From Desulfobacteraceae bacterium (GTDB lineage: Bacteria > Desulfobacterota > Desulfobacteria > Desulfobacterales > SURF-7): a stretch of DNA of 60,644 nucleotides. The notes beneath the pieces were generated by a model, which worked only from the letters and a program-made list of their open reading frames with translations, was not told the origin of the DNA and made no database searches. The position numbers and the translations under genes were made by a program. The stretch covers positions 1 through 60,644 of the forward strand of contig QZKS01000006.1 in NCBI GenBank assembly GCA_003599865.1, in the 5' to 3' direction. Below are positions 35,421 to 44,310 of the stretch, in pieces; within the stretch, counting starts at the first letter, position 1; every line of letters begins with the position of its first letter.

Positions 35421-36932
35421 ATGGCAAAACCCGTCGAAAAACCGCGTGTGTTAATTGTCACTCCGGAGGTCACATACCTGCCGAAAGGAATGGGAAATGC
35501 GGCCAATTATCTGACAGCCAAGGCAGGCGGTCTGGCGGATGTTTCCGCAGCGCTGATCAGTGCCCTTTTTGAGCAGGGGGCGGATGTCCACATCGCGCTT
35601 CCGGATTACCGGGCCATTTTTGATGACGGTGTACCGCTGCCTATCCGGAAAAGCAGAAAAACCATACGGGAAAAAGTGCCGGAGGACCGGATTCACCTGG
35701 CGGAAGACAGGGCCTTTTACTATGTGAATAATGTGTATTCCAATTATACATGGGAGAATATCAAGGTTTCCCTGGCGTTTCAGCGGGAGGTGATTAACAA
35801 TATCATTCCCAAGGTCCAGCCGGATCTGATTCACTGCAACGACTGGATGACCGGCTTAATCCCGGCAGTGGGAAGGCAGATGGGAATTCCCTGCCTTTTT
35901 ACCATCCATAACATCTTCACGGTAAAGACCACCCTGGCATATATCGAAGATCGGGGGATTGATGCTGCGCTGTTCTGGTACAATCTTTTCTATGAACGGA
36001 TGTCCTACAATTATGAGGAGACCAGAGAACACAATGCGGTTGACCTGATTGCCAGCGGGGTTTTTGCTTCCCATTTTGTAAACACGGTCAGCCCCACTTT
36101 TTTAACAGAGATCGTTGAAGGCCGCCACGGTTTTATTGAGCCGCCTCTCCGGCAGGAACTCACCAATAAATGGAATGCCGGGTGCGCAGCGGGTATATTG
36201 AACGCACCGGATCCCTCATTTGATCCGGTTACGGACAGCGATCTGATCCACCGGTATTCCCATCAGGACCATGTTTCCGGAAAACGGAAAAACAAAGAGA
36301 TCCTGCAGCAGTCCCTGGGGCTGAAGCAGGATCGGAACGCGCCTGTATTTTTCTGGCCGTCGCGGCTGGACCCGGTTCAAAAAGGCTGCCAGTTGCTTGC
36401 CGATATTATGTACTCCGTGATTTCAAACTGGTGGGAGCAGAATCTTCAGATTGTTTTTGTCGCCAACGGTGATTTCAGGGGTTACTTTGAAAATATCGTC
36501 CGGTTTCATGGTCTGGAAAACCGGGTCGCCATGTGTGATTTTGATGAAAAGCTCGCCCGGCTGGCCTATGCAGCTTCCGATTTTATATTGATGCCTTCCT
36601 TATTTGAACCGTGCGGACTGCCGCAGATGATTGCCCCCCTGTATGGAACGCTTCCCATTGCCCATGATACGGGCGGTATCCATGATACCATCGAACACCT
36701 TGATCTGGAAAAATCTACGGGAAACGGATTCCTGTTCAAGGTACATGATCCCAATGGCCTGTTCTGGGCAATCCGGGAGGCAATGACCTTTTTTGACCTT
36801 CCGCCCCATGTGAAGGCCAAACAGATCGTGCGGATCATGAAAGAATCCAAGCAGCGGTTCAATCACGGGGTAACCGCCGGCAAGTACATTGACCTGTATG
36901 AAAAAATGCTGAAAAGACCGTTGATCATATGA
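35421..36932 (+). CDS. glgA: Glycogen synthase (GT5 family)
   Basis: The 503-residue glycosyltransferase extends alpha-1,4-glucan chains from ADP- or UDP-glucose. The donor-binding motif near the N-terminus is present as AKAGGLADVSAALISAL (the usual KxGGL). The C-terminal GT-B half has FFWPSRLDPVQKGCQLL and the catalytic EPCGLPQMIAPLYGTLPI. The presence of galU two genes on, and the absence of a glgC gene in the cluster, leaves open whether UDP-glucose is the donor. It is followed by the branching enzyme after 55 bp. Confidence 0.92.
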   Translation: MAKPVEKPRVLIVTPEVTYLPKGMGNAANYLTAKAGGLADVSAALISALFEQGADVHIALPDYRAIFDDGVPLPIRKSRKTIREKVPEDRIHLAEDRAFYYVNNVYSNYTWENIKVSLAFQREVINNIIPKVQPDLIHCNDWMTGLIPAVGRQMGIPCLFTIHNIFTVKTTLAYIEDRGIDAALFWYNLFYERMSYNYEETREHNAVDLIASGVFASHFVNTVSPTFLTEIVEGRHGFIEPPLRQELTNKWNAGCAAGILNAPDPSFDPVTDSDLIHRYSHQDHVSGKRKNKEILQQSLGLKQDRNAPVFFWPSRLDPVQKGCQLLADIMYSVISNWWEQNLQIVFVANGDFRGYFENIVRFHGLENRVAMCDFDEKLARLAYAASDFILMPSLFEPCGLPQMIAPLYGTLPIAHDTGGIHDTIEHLDLEKSTGNGFLFKVHDPNGLFWAIREAMTFFDLPPHVKAKQIVRIMKESKQRFNHGVTAGKYIDLYEKMLKRPLII

Positions 36933-36987
36933 TGCTTTCCCCATTTCGTGATTGATTTTAACTTGATAACAGGCTATTTGATGACAT

Positions 36988-39012
36988 ATGAAATCTACAG
37001 ACATTGATTCACTGGTTGCTTCCCTCCTGAAAAATGATCCCTATTTAAAACCGTATGATAAGAAAATCCACAACCGGATTCAAAAAGTGCGGAATCTGGA
37101 ACAACGGATCACATCCGGGAAGGAAGATCCTTGTTCCTTTTCCACCGCCTATCAATATTTCGGGCTTCATTTTGAAAAAAGCCGTTGGGTTTTCCGGGAA
37201 CTGGCGCCCCATGCAACCGCGATATTTCTTATCGGTGAAATGACGGACTGGAAGGAACATCCGGATTATGCCTTGAAGCGGATTGACGGGCAGGGGATCT
37301 GGGAAATTGTTTTGCCGGAATCGTCACTGCGTCACGGTACACTTTTCAGACTGAAGATATGCTGGAACGGCGGGGAAGGAGACCGCATCCCGAGCTATGC
37401 AAGGCGCGTTGTCCAGGACCCGGCCACCCTGATCTTTAATGCCCAGGTCTGGAAACCCTCCGACGAATACGCATGGAAACACGCGGGTTTCCGTCGCCCG
37501 GATCAGCCTCCCTATATTTATGAAGCACACGTCGGTATGGCCCAGGATAAAGAAGGGGTCGGTACCTTTGCGGAGTTCCGGCAGAACGTGCTTCCCCGGA
37601 TCGCAAAACTGGGATACACGGTGCTCCAGCTTATGGCGATACAGGAACATCCGTATTATGGATCGTTCGGCTATCATGTCTCCAGCTTTTTTGCTGTTTC
37701 ATCCCGTTTCGGAACACCGGAGGAATTCAAGGAACTCATCGATACCGCCCACGGGCTGGGCATTGCCGTGATTATGGATATTGTCCATTCCCATGCGGTG
37801 AACAATGAAGTGGAAGGGCTGAGCCGTTTTGACGGAACCCTTACCCAGTATTTTTATGAAGGGTCCAGAGGATACCATTATGCATGGGACTCCCGATGCT
37901 TTGATTACAGCAAGGATATTGTTCTGCGGTTCCTGCTTTCCAATTGCCGGTACTGGCTGGAGGAATATCAGCTGGACGGCTACCGCTTTGACGGCATCAC
38001 CAGCATGCTGTACCTTCACCACGGGCTGGGGGAAGCATTTACCTCCTATGATCAGTATTACAATGAATCGGTGGATGAGAATGCCCTTGTCTACCTTTCC
38101 CTTGCCAATCAGTTGATCCATGAAATCAGACCGGATGCCTTGACCATCGCCGAGGATATCAGCGGAATGCCGGGCCTGGCGGTTCCCTATGAAAAAGGCG
38201 GGGTCGGTTTTGATTACCGGCTTGCCATGGGAGTGCCGGATTTATGGATCAAGCTGACCAAGGAGATGAGGGATGAGGACTGGCCCCTTGGGTATTTGTG
38301 GTTTGAATTGATCAACAGAAGATACGACGAAAAAACCATCGGGTATGCGGAATCCCATGATCAGGCACTGGTCGGCGATAAAACCCTGATGTTCCGGCTG
38401 GTGGATTCGGACATGTATACGGGGATGCATATCCGGAATGAGAATATACAGGTTGACCGGGGCATGGCCCTGCACCGGCTGATCCGCTTCATCACCCTTG
38501 CGACGGCCGGGCACGGCTATCTGAATTTTATGGGTAATGAATTCGGCCATCCGGAATGGATCGATTTTCCCAGGGAGGGCAACAACTGGTCCTATCAGTA
38601 TGCCAGAAGACAATGGCATCTGGTTGACAACCGGGAATTGAAATATCAATATCTTGCCAGGTTTGATGAGCAGATGATTTCTCTGGCCAGGGAGTACCGC
38701 CTGCACACGGATGCAAAGATCGATCTGATTTATGAACATCTCGATAACAAGGTGATCATCTTCAGACGAAACCGGCTGGTATTTGCTTTTAATTTTCATC
38801 CCACCTGTTCCTACCCGGATTACGCATTTGAAATCCGGAACGGTAAATATGAAATGATATTTGACAGTGATTCCGAATTATTCGGCGGGCACAATCGGTT
38901 GCGGCCGGGGCAGATTCATGAAACCGTCACCCGTGGCAATGACCATGTGACCCATCATGTATTGCATCTTTATCTGCCGACACGAACCGCGCTGGTACTG
39001 CGCGAGCTGTGA
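36988..39012 (+). CDS. glgB: 1,4-alpha-glucan branching enzyme (GH13_8, eukaryote-like)
   Basis: The 674-residue enzyme makes alpha-1,6 branches in glycogen. The N-terminal CBM48 domain spans about 60-150 (FRELAPHATAIFLIGEMTDW). The GH13 active site shows MDIVHSHAVNN, nucleophile aspartate in DGYRFDGITSM, acid glutamate in IAEDISGMPG and AESHDQALVGD. The compact N-terminus and motif style are those of the eukaryote-like subfamily GH13_8 rather than the longer E. coli-type GlgB. The ATG has no strong ribosome binding site. A hairpin with a T run follows the stop. Confidence 0.93.
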   Translation: MKSTDIDSLVASLLKNDPYLKPYDKKIHNRIQKVRNLEQRITSGKEDPCSFSTAYQYFGLHFEKSRWVFRELAPHATAIFLIGEMTDWKEHPDYALKRIDGQGIWEIVLPESSLRHGTLFRLKICWNGGEGDRIPSYARRVVQDPATLIFNAQVWKPSDEYAWKHAGFRRPDQPPYIYEAHVGMAQDKEGVGTFAEFRQNVLPRIAKLGYTVLQLMAIQEHPYYGSFGYHVSSFFAVSSRFGTPEEFKELIDTAHGLGIAVIMDIVHSHAVNNEVEGLSRFDGTLTQYFYEGSRGYHYAWDSRCFDYSKDIVLRFLLSNCRYWLEEYQLDGYRFDGITSMLYLHHGLGEAFTSYDQYYNESVDENALVYLSLANQLIHEIRPDALTIAEDISGMPGLAVPYEKGGVGFDYRLAMGVPDLWIKLTKEMRDEDWPLGYLWFELINRRYDEKTIGYAESHDQALVGDKTLMFRLVDSDMYTGMHIRNENIQVDRGMALHRLIRFITLATAGHGYLNFMGNEFGHPEWIDFPREGNNWSYQYARRQWHLVDNRELKYQYLARFDEQMISLAREYRLHTDAKIDLIYEHLDNKVIIFRRNRLVFAFNFHPTCSYPDYAFEIRNGKYEMIFDSDSELFGGHNRLRPGQIHETVTRGNDHVTHHVLHLYLPTRTALVLREL

Positions 39013-39035
39013 GCCGGTATCCGGAACCGGCTTTT
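39012..39035 (+). terminator. Candidate intrinsic terminator after glgB
   Basis: AGCCGGT (39012-39018) and ACCGGCT (39026-39032) form a seven-base stem with a seven-base loop, followed by TTT. It begins at the glgB stop. The T run is short, so termination may be partial and the next gene may have its own promoter. Confidence 0.5.
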
Positions 39036-39155
39036 CATTGACAATGATCCTTATCCTGTCGTAAAACCTTCTCAGCCGTTTTCGGACAGGGGGGTAAGGT
39101 TACCGGCACCATATTGAGCGACGAAGACTGATGATGCGGAAGAAGGAGATATAGT

Positions 39156-40034
39156 ATGAAAATTCGTAAAGCTGTTTTTCCCGTAGCAGGGATGGGCACC
39201 CGGTTTTTGCCTGCAACAAAATCAATTCCCAAGGAAATGCTGCCGATCGTTGATAAACCGCTGATTCAGTATGCGGTTGAAGAAGCGCTGAATTCCGGTA
39301 TCGAGCAGATCGTTTTTGTGACCGGTAAACGAAAGACGGCGCTGGAAGATCATTTTGATTTTGATTTCGAACTGGAGGATATGCTTCAGGGCAAGTATAA
39401 AAAAGACATTCTGGAGTCGATTAAAAGAGTTGTACCGGAAACCGGTACCATCATCTATACCCGGCAGAATGTTCCTCTGGGGCTGGGGCATGCCATCTGG
39501 TGCGCCCGGGACATCGTCGGACATGAACCGTTTGCCGTTATCCTTGCGGATGATCTGATCCGGGCCGATAAGCCGGTGCTGTCCCAGATGATGGATGTAT
39601 ATGAAGAATATCAGGCATCGATTGTCGCCGTAATGGAGGTCGCACCTGAAGAAACGGATAAGTACGGGATTATCGATTCGGAAAAAGTCGGTGAAAGGGT
39701 CAGCAGAATCAGGGGCCTGGTGGAAAAACCGGATCCTCAGGATGCCCCGTCCAATATGGCGATTATCGGCCGGTATATTCTGGAGCCGGAAGTTTTCAAT
39801 TTCCTCGGGAAAAAGAAATTCGGGGCAGGCGGAGAGATTCAGCTGACGGATGCCATGGAGATGCTCCTGAAAGAAAAAAAGATTATGGGCTACAACTTTG
39901 AGGGAAAACGGTTTGACTGCGGCGACAAGGCCGGCTTTCAGATGGCCAATATCGAATATGCCATGGATCGAAAAGATATCCGGGACCGCTTAAAACCGTT
40001 TCTGGAAGAAATTCTCACATTATGCAAATCATGA
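39156..40034 (+). CDS. galU: UTP--glucose-1-phosphate uridylyltransferase
   Basis: The 292-residue enzyme converts glucose 1-phosphate and UTP to UDP-glucose. The N-terminal nucleotide motif is VAGMGTRFLPATKSIPKEML, followed by VDKPLIQYAVEEA, ADDLI and VEKPDPQDAPSNMAIIGRYIL, all typical for bacterial GalU. AAGGAG lies seven bases before the ATG. Placed after the glycogen genes, it connects phosphorylase-derived glucose 1-phosphate with nucleotide-sugar supply. Its stop overlaps the next gene's ATG as ATGA. Confidence 0.95.
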   Translation: MKIRKAVFPVAGMGTRFLPATKSIPKEMLPIVDKPLIQYAVEEALNSGIEQIVFVTGKRKTALEDHFDFDFELEDMLQGKYKKDILESIKRVVPETGTIIYTRQNVPLGLGHAIWCARDIVGHEPFAVILADDLIRADKPVLSQMMDVYEEYQASIVAVMEVAPEETDKYGIIDSEKVGERVSRIRGLVEKPDPQDAPSNMAIIGRYILEPEVFNFLGKKKFGAGGEIQLTDAMEMLLKEKKIMGYNFEGKRFDCGDKAGFQMANIEYAMDRKDIRDRLKPFLEEILTLCKS

Positions 40035-41737
40035 TTCCGGGGTGTTATATGGAGCAGGCAGCAATCAATGCGCGGAAAGCCCGTATCGCCATCCGGACCA
40101 TTAAAACCGTTTCCGACGCGCTTGCCCTGCGGGGATATTACAAGCCTTCCGGAAAATCCGGCCAGACCCTTGCCGATGGATTGAAAATGCTGAGCCCGGA
40201 AATATACGGGACCATGAATGATCCGCGGATTATCGAACTCAAGGGACTGGAGTATGTTCTGGAAAGGCTTCCGAAGGGGATTGAAAAATGCAATCGGATC
40301 ATTCTGACCGCTCAGGAGGAATTCGAGAACACTTCATTTGAAATCATCATTCCACCAAAACGCAGACGAACCTCCTACCGGGTCAGCGAAAAGGAAATCT
40401 GTTTTGTGATTACAAGGGGAATCAGCGAGATTTATGATCTTCTGACCCATCTTACCTTTCTGACGATTGAAGCCGGCAAAATTTATAACCAGATGAAAAA
40501 AAGGGACGGGGACCTGACCCGGGAATGGATTGAGCTGGAAAAGGTGGTCAATCGAAAAACCCCGTTACAGGGCGATGAGCTGTACAAGGCCATCTGGAAC
40601 CTGAGCATTCTTCTCGGGAGGAAATTCCAGGATACCCGGGCAAGTTATGATTACCTCGAGAAATATGCCAATGACTGGAATGATGCGAATATCCTTTTTA
40701 AGATTATTTATGGTCTGGCAAAGCGGGTGGAAGAGGAAAAACAATGCAGGGATGAGGAACTGCTGATTTCCTTTACGCCTAGCCTGAGGGATATTATCGG
40801 AAACCAGAGTTACAGCAAGAAGTGGGCAAGTGATATCAAGACCAAATTATATGAGCTGGGACTGGAAAATCGGCCGCTGCACGTGATCAGCGCCAATATG
40901 CACAGTGTCGTGAATCTGCTTTACGGTTATGGGGCGATTCACAAGACCGGCAGGAAAAAGAAAGCGGAAGATCTTTATCGATTCATCAATGAGATTCGTT
41001 CGGAAAGAAAAGCCGTAAGAGAATTTGCCCTGGAGAATGGGCTGTATGAGTTGCCGGATGTATCCGGTACCCACATTGACTGTCAGATTATCGATGTGTC
41101 TAAACTGGCAGGCATCAAATTTCATCCGGAACTGAATTTTTCTCTTCCCCAAAAAGAGAAACCCGTTATCCTGGTGATGGATTATGCTTTCGGAGCCCAG
41201 GCTTTTGAAGCAATGGATGAGCTGCTGGAGCCGATAGAAACGGAAAACGGCAATCAGCAATTTAATTTCCGGTCCATTTCGATCATGGGAAAAGCCGGAA
41301 TCCTTCCCGGAAAAAAAGGGGATATCATGCTGGCAACCTCCCATGTATTTGAAGGCACCTCGGACAATTATCTGGTGGATAATTATTTACGGAAGGAGGA
41401 TTTCAGCGATTCCGTCAATGTTTTTGTCGGACCCATTGTGACGGTTTTCGGAACCTCCCTTCAGAACAGGGACCTCCTGAACCGATTCCATACAAGCAGC
41501 TGGAAGGCCGTCGGGCTTGAAATGGAAGGCGGACATTACCAGCGGGCCATCAGTTCCGCCATGATCCGGGGTCACATTCCCAAGGATATCAGAACCGGAT
41601 ATGCCTATTATGCTTCGGATAATCCTCTGGAAAGCGGCCAGACTCTTGCGTCCGGAAGTATCGGGGAAGAGGGAATCAAACCGACCTATATGATCACCAA
41701 GATCATTCTGCAAAAAATAATGGATCTGGAAAAATGA
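40031..41737 (+). CDS. Uncharacterised protein with a nucleoside-phosphorylase-like C-terminus (DUF6909-like)
   Basis: The 568-residue protein has no confident family assignment. The first 330 or so residues are mostly helical and charged. The C-terminal 200 residues have PNP/MTAN-like features: VDNYLRKEDFSDSVNVFVGP, then GTSLQNRDLLNRF and GLEMEGGHYQRAI, where MEGGHY corresponds in position to the MEtaa motif that binds ribose in nucleoside phosphorylases. I recall similar proteins filed under DUF6909, but this needs a search. The ATG at 40031 overlaps the galU stop (ATGA), suggesting coupling; 40022 and 40049 are alternatives. The link to galU and the glycogen enzymes suggests work on a sugar phosphate or nucleotide. 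Confidence 0.65.
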   Translation: MIPGCYMEQAAINARKARIAIRTIKTVSDALALRGYYKPSGKSGQTLADGLKMLSPEIYGTMNDPRIIELKGLEYVLERLPKGIEKCNRIILTAQEEFENTSFEIIIPPKRRRTSYRVSEKEICFVITRGISEIYDLLTHLTFLTIEAGKIYNQMKKRDGDLTREWIELEKVVNRKTPLQGDELYKAIWNLSILLGRKFQDTRASYDYLEKYANDWNDANILFKIIYGLAKRVEEEKQCRDEELLISFTPSLRDIIGNQSYSKKWASDIKTKLYELGLENRPLHVISANMHSVVNLLYGYGAIHKTGRKKKAEDLYRFINEIRSERKAVREFALENGLYELPDVSGTHIDCQIIDVSKLAGIKFHPELNFSLPQKEKPVILVMDYAFGAQAFEAMDELLEPIETENGNQQFNFRSISIMGKAGILPGKKGDIMLATSHVFEGTSDNYLVDNYLRKEDFSDSVNVFVGPIVTVFGTSLQNRDLLNRFHTSSWKAVGLEMEGGHYQRAISSAMIRGHIPKDIRTGYAYYASDNPLESGQTLASGSIGEEGIKPTYMITKIILQKIMDLEK

Positions 41738-41765
41738 AATTCGTTCCGGTTACCGGTTTGATTTG

Positions 41766-42518
41766 ATGGATACAACAGATCGGCCGATCATCATTGCCCA
41801 TCGCGGTTTCAGGCGCCTGTATCCGGAAAATACCATTATTGCATTTGAAGCCGCCATCAATGCCGGCGCCCATATGATCGAACTGGACGTCACCCTCTCA
41901 AAAGACCGCAAGCTGATTATCATCCACGATGATACCCTTGATCGAACGACCAGTGGAAGTGGACTCGTGAGGGATAAAGACCTGGCGGACATTCAAAAGC
42001 TGGATGCCGGTTCCTGGTTTGATCCGCGTTTCCAGGGGGAAAGAGTGCCGACACTGGAAGAAGTGCTGGACTGCTGCGGAAATCGAATCATGGTCAACAT
42101 CGAAATCAAGGCAAGTGCCTATGAACCGGAAGGACGGCCGGACAGCATCGAGCGGCAGGTCGTTAATCTGATCCGTTCCTGCAGATGCAGTCGTTTTATA
42201 CTGATTTCCAGCTTTCATCCGGAAGTGCTTGTTCGCATCGCAAGGCTTGACAGCAGCCTGCCCATCGGACTGATCACGGAAGAACAGGATGCCGAGTCGG
42301 TGTTTCCCTTTTCGAAAAAGCTTGATCTGTATTCATGGAATCCGGATGCGGGCAGCGTCACAGAAGACCTGGTCCGGGAAGCGCACAATCGGAAGATCCG
42401 GGTGTTTCCCTATACCGTCAATTCGGTTTCCCAGGCAAAGGCCCTTTTTGAACTTCAGATCGACGGCCTGTTTACGGATGATCCGGCCTTGATGATCAAG
42501 GGACTATCCAATGTGTAA
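41766..42518 (+). CDS. Glycerophosphodiester phosphodiesterase
   Basis: The 250-residue protein cleaves glycerophosphodiesters to sn-glycerol 3-phosphate and an alcohol. The family's catalytic parts are seen: IIAHRGFRRLYPENTIIAFE (His and Arg, Glu), then MIELDVTLSKDRKLIIIHDD (Glu and Asp metal ligands and the second His) and MVNIEIKA. No signal peptide is present, so it is the cytoplasmic UgpQ type. The longest frame starts at a TTG (41763); I used the ATG at 41766. It is the last plus-strand gene of the cluster and converges with a stress protein gene 11 bases on. Confidence 0.9.
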   Translation: MDTTDRPIIIAHRGFRRLYPENTIIAFEAAINAGAHMIELDVTLSKDRKLIIIHDDTLDRTTSGSGLVRDKDLADIQKLDAGSWFDPRFQGERVPTLEEVLDCCGNRIMVNIEIKASAYEPEGRPDSIERQVVNLIRSCRCSRFILISSFHPEVLVRIARLDSSLPIGLITEEQDAESVFPFSKKLDLYSWNPDAGSVTEDLVREAHNRKIRVFPYTVNSVSQAKALFELQIDGLFTDDPALMIKGLSNV

Positions 42519-42529
42519 CCCTTACCATT

Positions 42530-43000
42530 TTATATCACCGACAGGACAGACGCAATTTTGACTCCCTGCATCACTTTCTGGGAAACGGAGCCGAAAAAGA
42601 ATTCCTGCACGGCGGATGTCCCTCGTTTCCCAATTACCACGACATCATATCCGGAATCAGCTTCCCGAATAATTTCTCCGGCTACCCCATTGGCGCTTTT
42701 TTTTGCTTTGACATTTACCCTCTCTTGGTCAAAACCTGCTTCGATAAGACGATTCTGAGCGACCTTGAGCGCTTTTTCAATGATCTGATGCTTTTTGTCT
42801 TCAAGAGAACAGAACGATTGCTGTTGGGTCTTGAAATATGGGGTAAGCTCCGGACTGTTCATCGCGCACATGCTTTCCGTATCCTGAAGGATGCTATACA
42901 GCGTGACCGATGCGTCCCGAACGAGATGACATGCAACGAAATCAACCGCTCGCATGGCGTTCTCAGAATCGTCAAATGCAATCAATATATTTTTAGCCAT
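42530..43000 (-). CDS. Universal stress protein (UspA family)
   Basis: The 156-residue protein begins ILIAFDDSENAMRAVDFV and contains the ATP-binding signature GKRGTSAVQEFFFGSVS (G-2x-G-9x-G-S/T), so it is of the nucleotide-binding type. Such cytoplasmic proteins accumulate under starvation, oxygen or respiratory stress. AAAGGAGAC lies just upstream of the ATG. It follows the OmpA-type gene on the same strand at 36 bp and probably shares its transcript, which would place it behind the sigma-54-like site at 44168. Confidence 0.9.
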   Translation of the reverse strand: MAKNILIAFDDSENAMRAVDFVACHLVRDASVTLYSILQDTESMCAMNSPELTPYFKTQQQSFCSLEDKKHQIIEKALKVAQNRLIEAGFDQERVNVKAKKSANGVAGEIIREADSGYDVVVIGKRGTSAVQEFFFGSVSQKVMQGVKIASVLSVI

Positions 43001-43036
43001 ATTTTGTCTCCTTTGCTTTTAACTCACAGCCAATGC

Positions 43037-44068
43037 CTATTTTACGACAATCTCGAAAAGGACTCGCATGTTCGCTTTTGCCGCATTTGAGTATATTTTT
43101 TTTGGTGCTGCTTCATACATAAACGGTTTTTCTTCGCCATAACCGATTGTCGAAAGCCTGTTCGATTCAACGATGCCTTCGTTAATGAGGTATTCCCGGA
43201 CTTCGGCGGCTCTTCTTTCACTTAACTTCTGATTGTAATCATCCGTGCCGGAAGCAGAGGTATATCCGGCAATGCGGATTTCGGCTTTGGGGTTGTCTTT
43301 CAATATTTGAACGTTTCTTTTCAGTATCGCCCGGGCTTCCGGTTTTAGGGTTGATGTGCCAAAATCGAAATGAACATCTTCAAAAGCCAGAATAATGTTT
43401 TTTTGCTTGGCGGCGGCGGTCTGAACTTTCTCTTCAATTTCGGGTTCGGTTGCCAGAATGATGGCTTTTTCAACCTTATCCGGAGGTGAAACATCCGGAG
43501 GTGCAACAACCTGGAGAGGTGTCTTTGCCTTTTCATTGCCCAATAAAATACTAGCACCAACAGTATAGAGAAAATTGTTTTCTGTATCGTTAAAAGCAAT
43601 AATATGACGGACATCACCACGAAGCGCGAAATTTTCAGTTACAAAGTATTTGAGACCGGCACCGTAATTGATGGCAACATTAGTATCGCTACTCATATTT
43701 TCAGGGTCTATCGTAATGCCGCCCACTCCGGCTGCAATAAAAGGGACAATTTTTTTGGAGGGCATAAAATGATACAAGCCATCTATATGATACAGATAAG
43801 CATTCACATCATGATACGGCGCGAAATCATTCTCCGTGTTGACATATTGTAAAACAGCTTCTGTCGCCCAGTGCATATCAAAGTGATATCCCAATCCCAA
43901 TCCATAAACAGGTGCGCTATCTATATCCTGGTCTTCATCAAAAAAATATCCGCCGATCGAAGGACTCAGGGTCATTGCGCCCGGTCTGATTTCCGCTGAG
44001 GCTGTTTGCGCGATACATACAAGACAAATCATCAAACAAACAAATATAAACGATTTTAGCAGGTTCAT
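43037..44068 (-). CDS. OmpA/OprF-type outer-membrane protein
   Basis: I used the ATG at 44068, which has GGAG seven bases upstream and gives a normal signal peptide (LLKSFIFVCLMICLVCIAQT, then ASA). The frame extends upstream to 44122 without a start signal. The 343-residue precursor has an N-terminal eight-strand barrel (SPSIGGYFFDEDQD to about residue 180) and a C-terminal OmpA peptidoglycan-binding domain (VHFDFGTSTLKPEA, IAGYTSASGTDDYNQKLSERR and AAEVREYL). It anchors the outer membrane to the wall and may act as a slow porin. It sits upstream of a universal stress gene, with a sigma-54-like promoter 100 bases before it. Confidence 0.92.
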   Translation of the reverse strand: MNLLKSFIFVCLMICLVCIAQTASAEIRPGAMTLSPSIGGYFFDEDQDIDSAPVYGLGLGYHFDMHWATEAVLQYVNTENDFAPYHDVNAYLYHIDGLYHFMPSKKIVPFIAAGVGGITIDPENMSSDTNVAINYGAGLKYFVTENFALRGDVRHIIAFNDTENNFLYTVGASILLGNEKAKTPLQVVAPPDVSPPDKVEKAIILATEPEIEEKVQTAAAKQKNIILAFEDVHFDFGTSTLKPEARAILKRNVQILKDNPKAEIRIAGYTSASGTDDYNQKLSERRAAEVREYLINEGIVESNRLSTIGYGEEKPFMYEAAPKKIYSNAAKANMRVLFEIVVK

Positions 44069-44167
44069 AACTTTTCTCCTTTTTGGATTGTTTATCGGTT
44101 TTGTTAAAAGCTTGGGATTCACCTTGCCGCATCACTTTTTATACGTCTTTATAACCTTTAAATAACT

Positions 44168-44182
44168 TCAATCTTTATGCCA
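44168..44182 (-). promoter_or_regulatory. Candidate sigma-54 promoter of the OmpA-type gene
   Basis: On the minus strand the site reads TGGCAT-AAAGA-TTGA, with the -24 GG and correct spacing to the -12 element, where GA replaces GC. It is 100 bases upstream of the start. Part of the flanking sequence is shared with the sites at 46730 and 48793. Confidence 0.45.
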
Positions 44183-44310
44183 GGTTTCCATTATTCCGAG
44201 ATAAATCCTACCTAAAAAAAATCGTTCCATTGGACTTCAGACGTTAAATCGTGTAGTGCAATAGAAAAACAATACGTCCATAACAAAATAGAGGTGGTGC
44301 AGGTAAGAAG

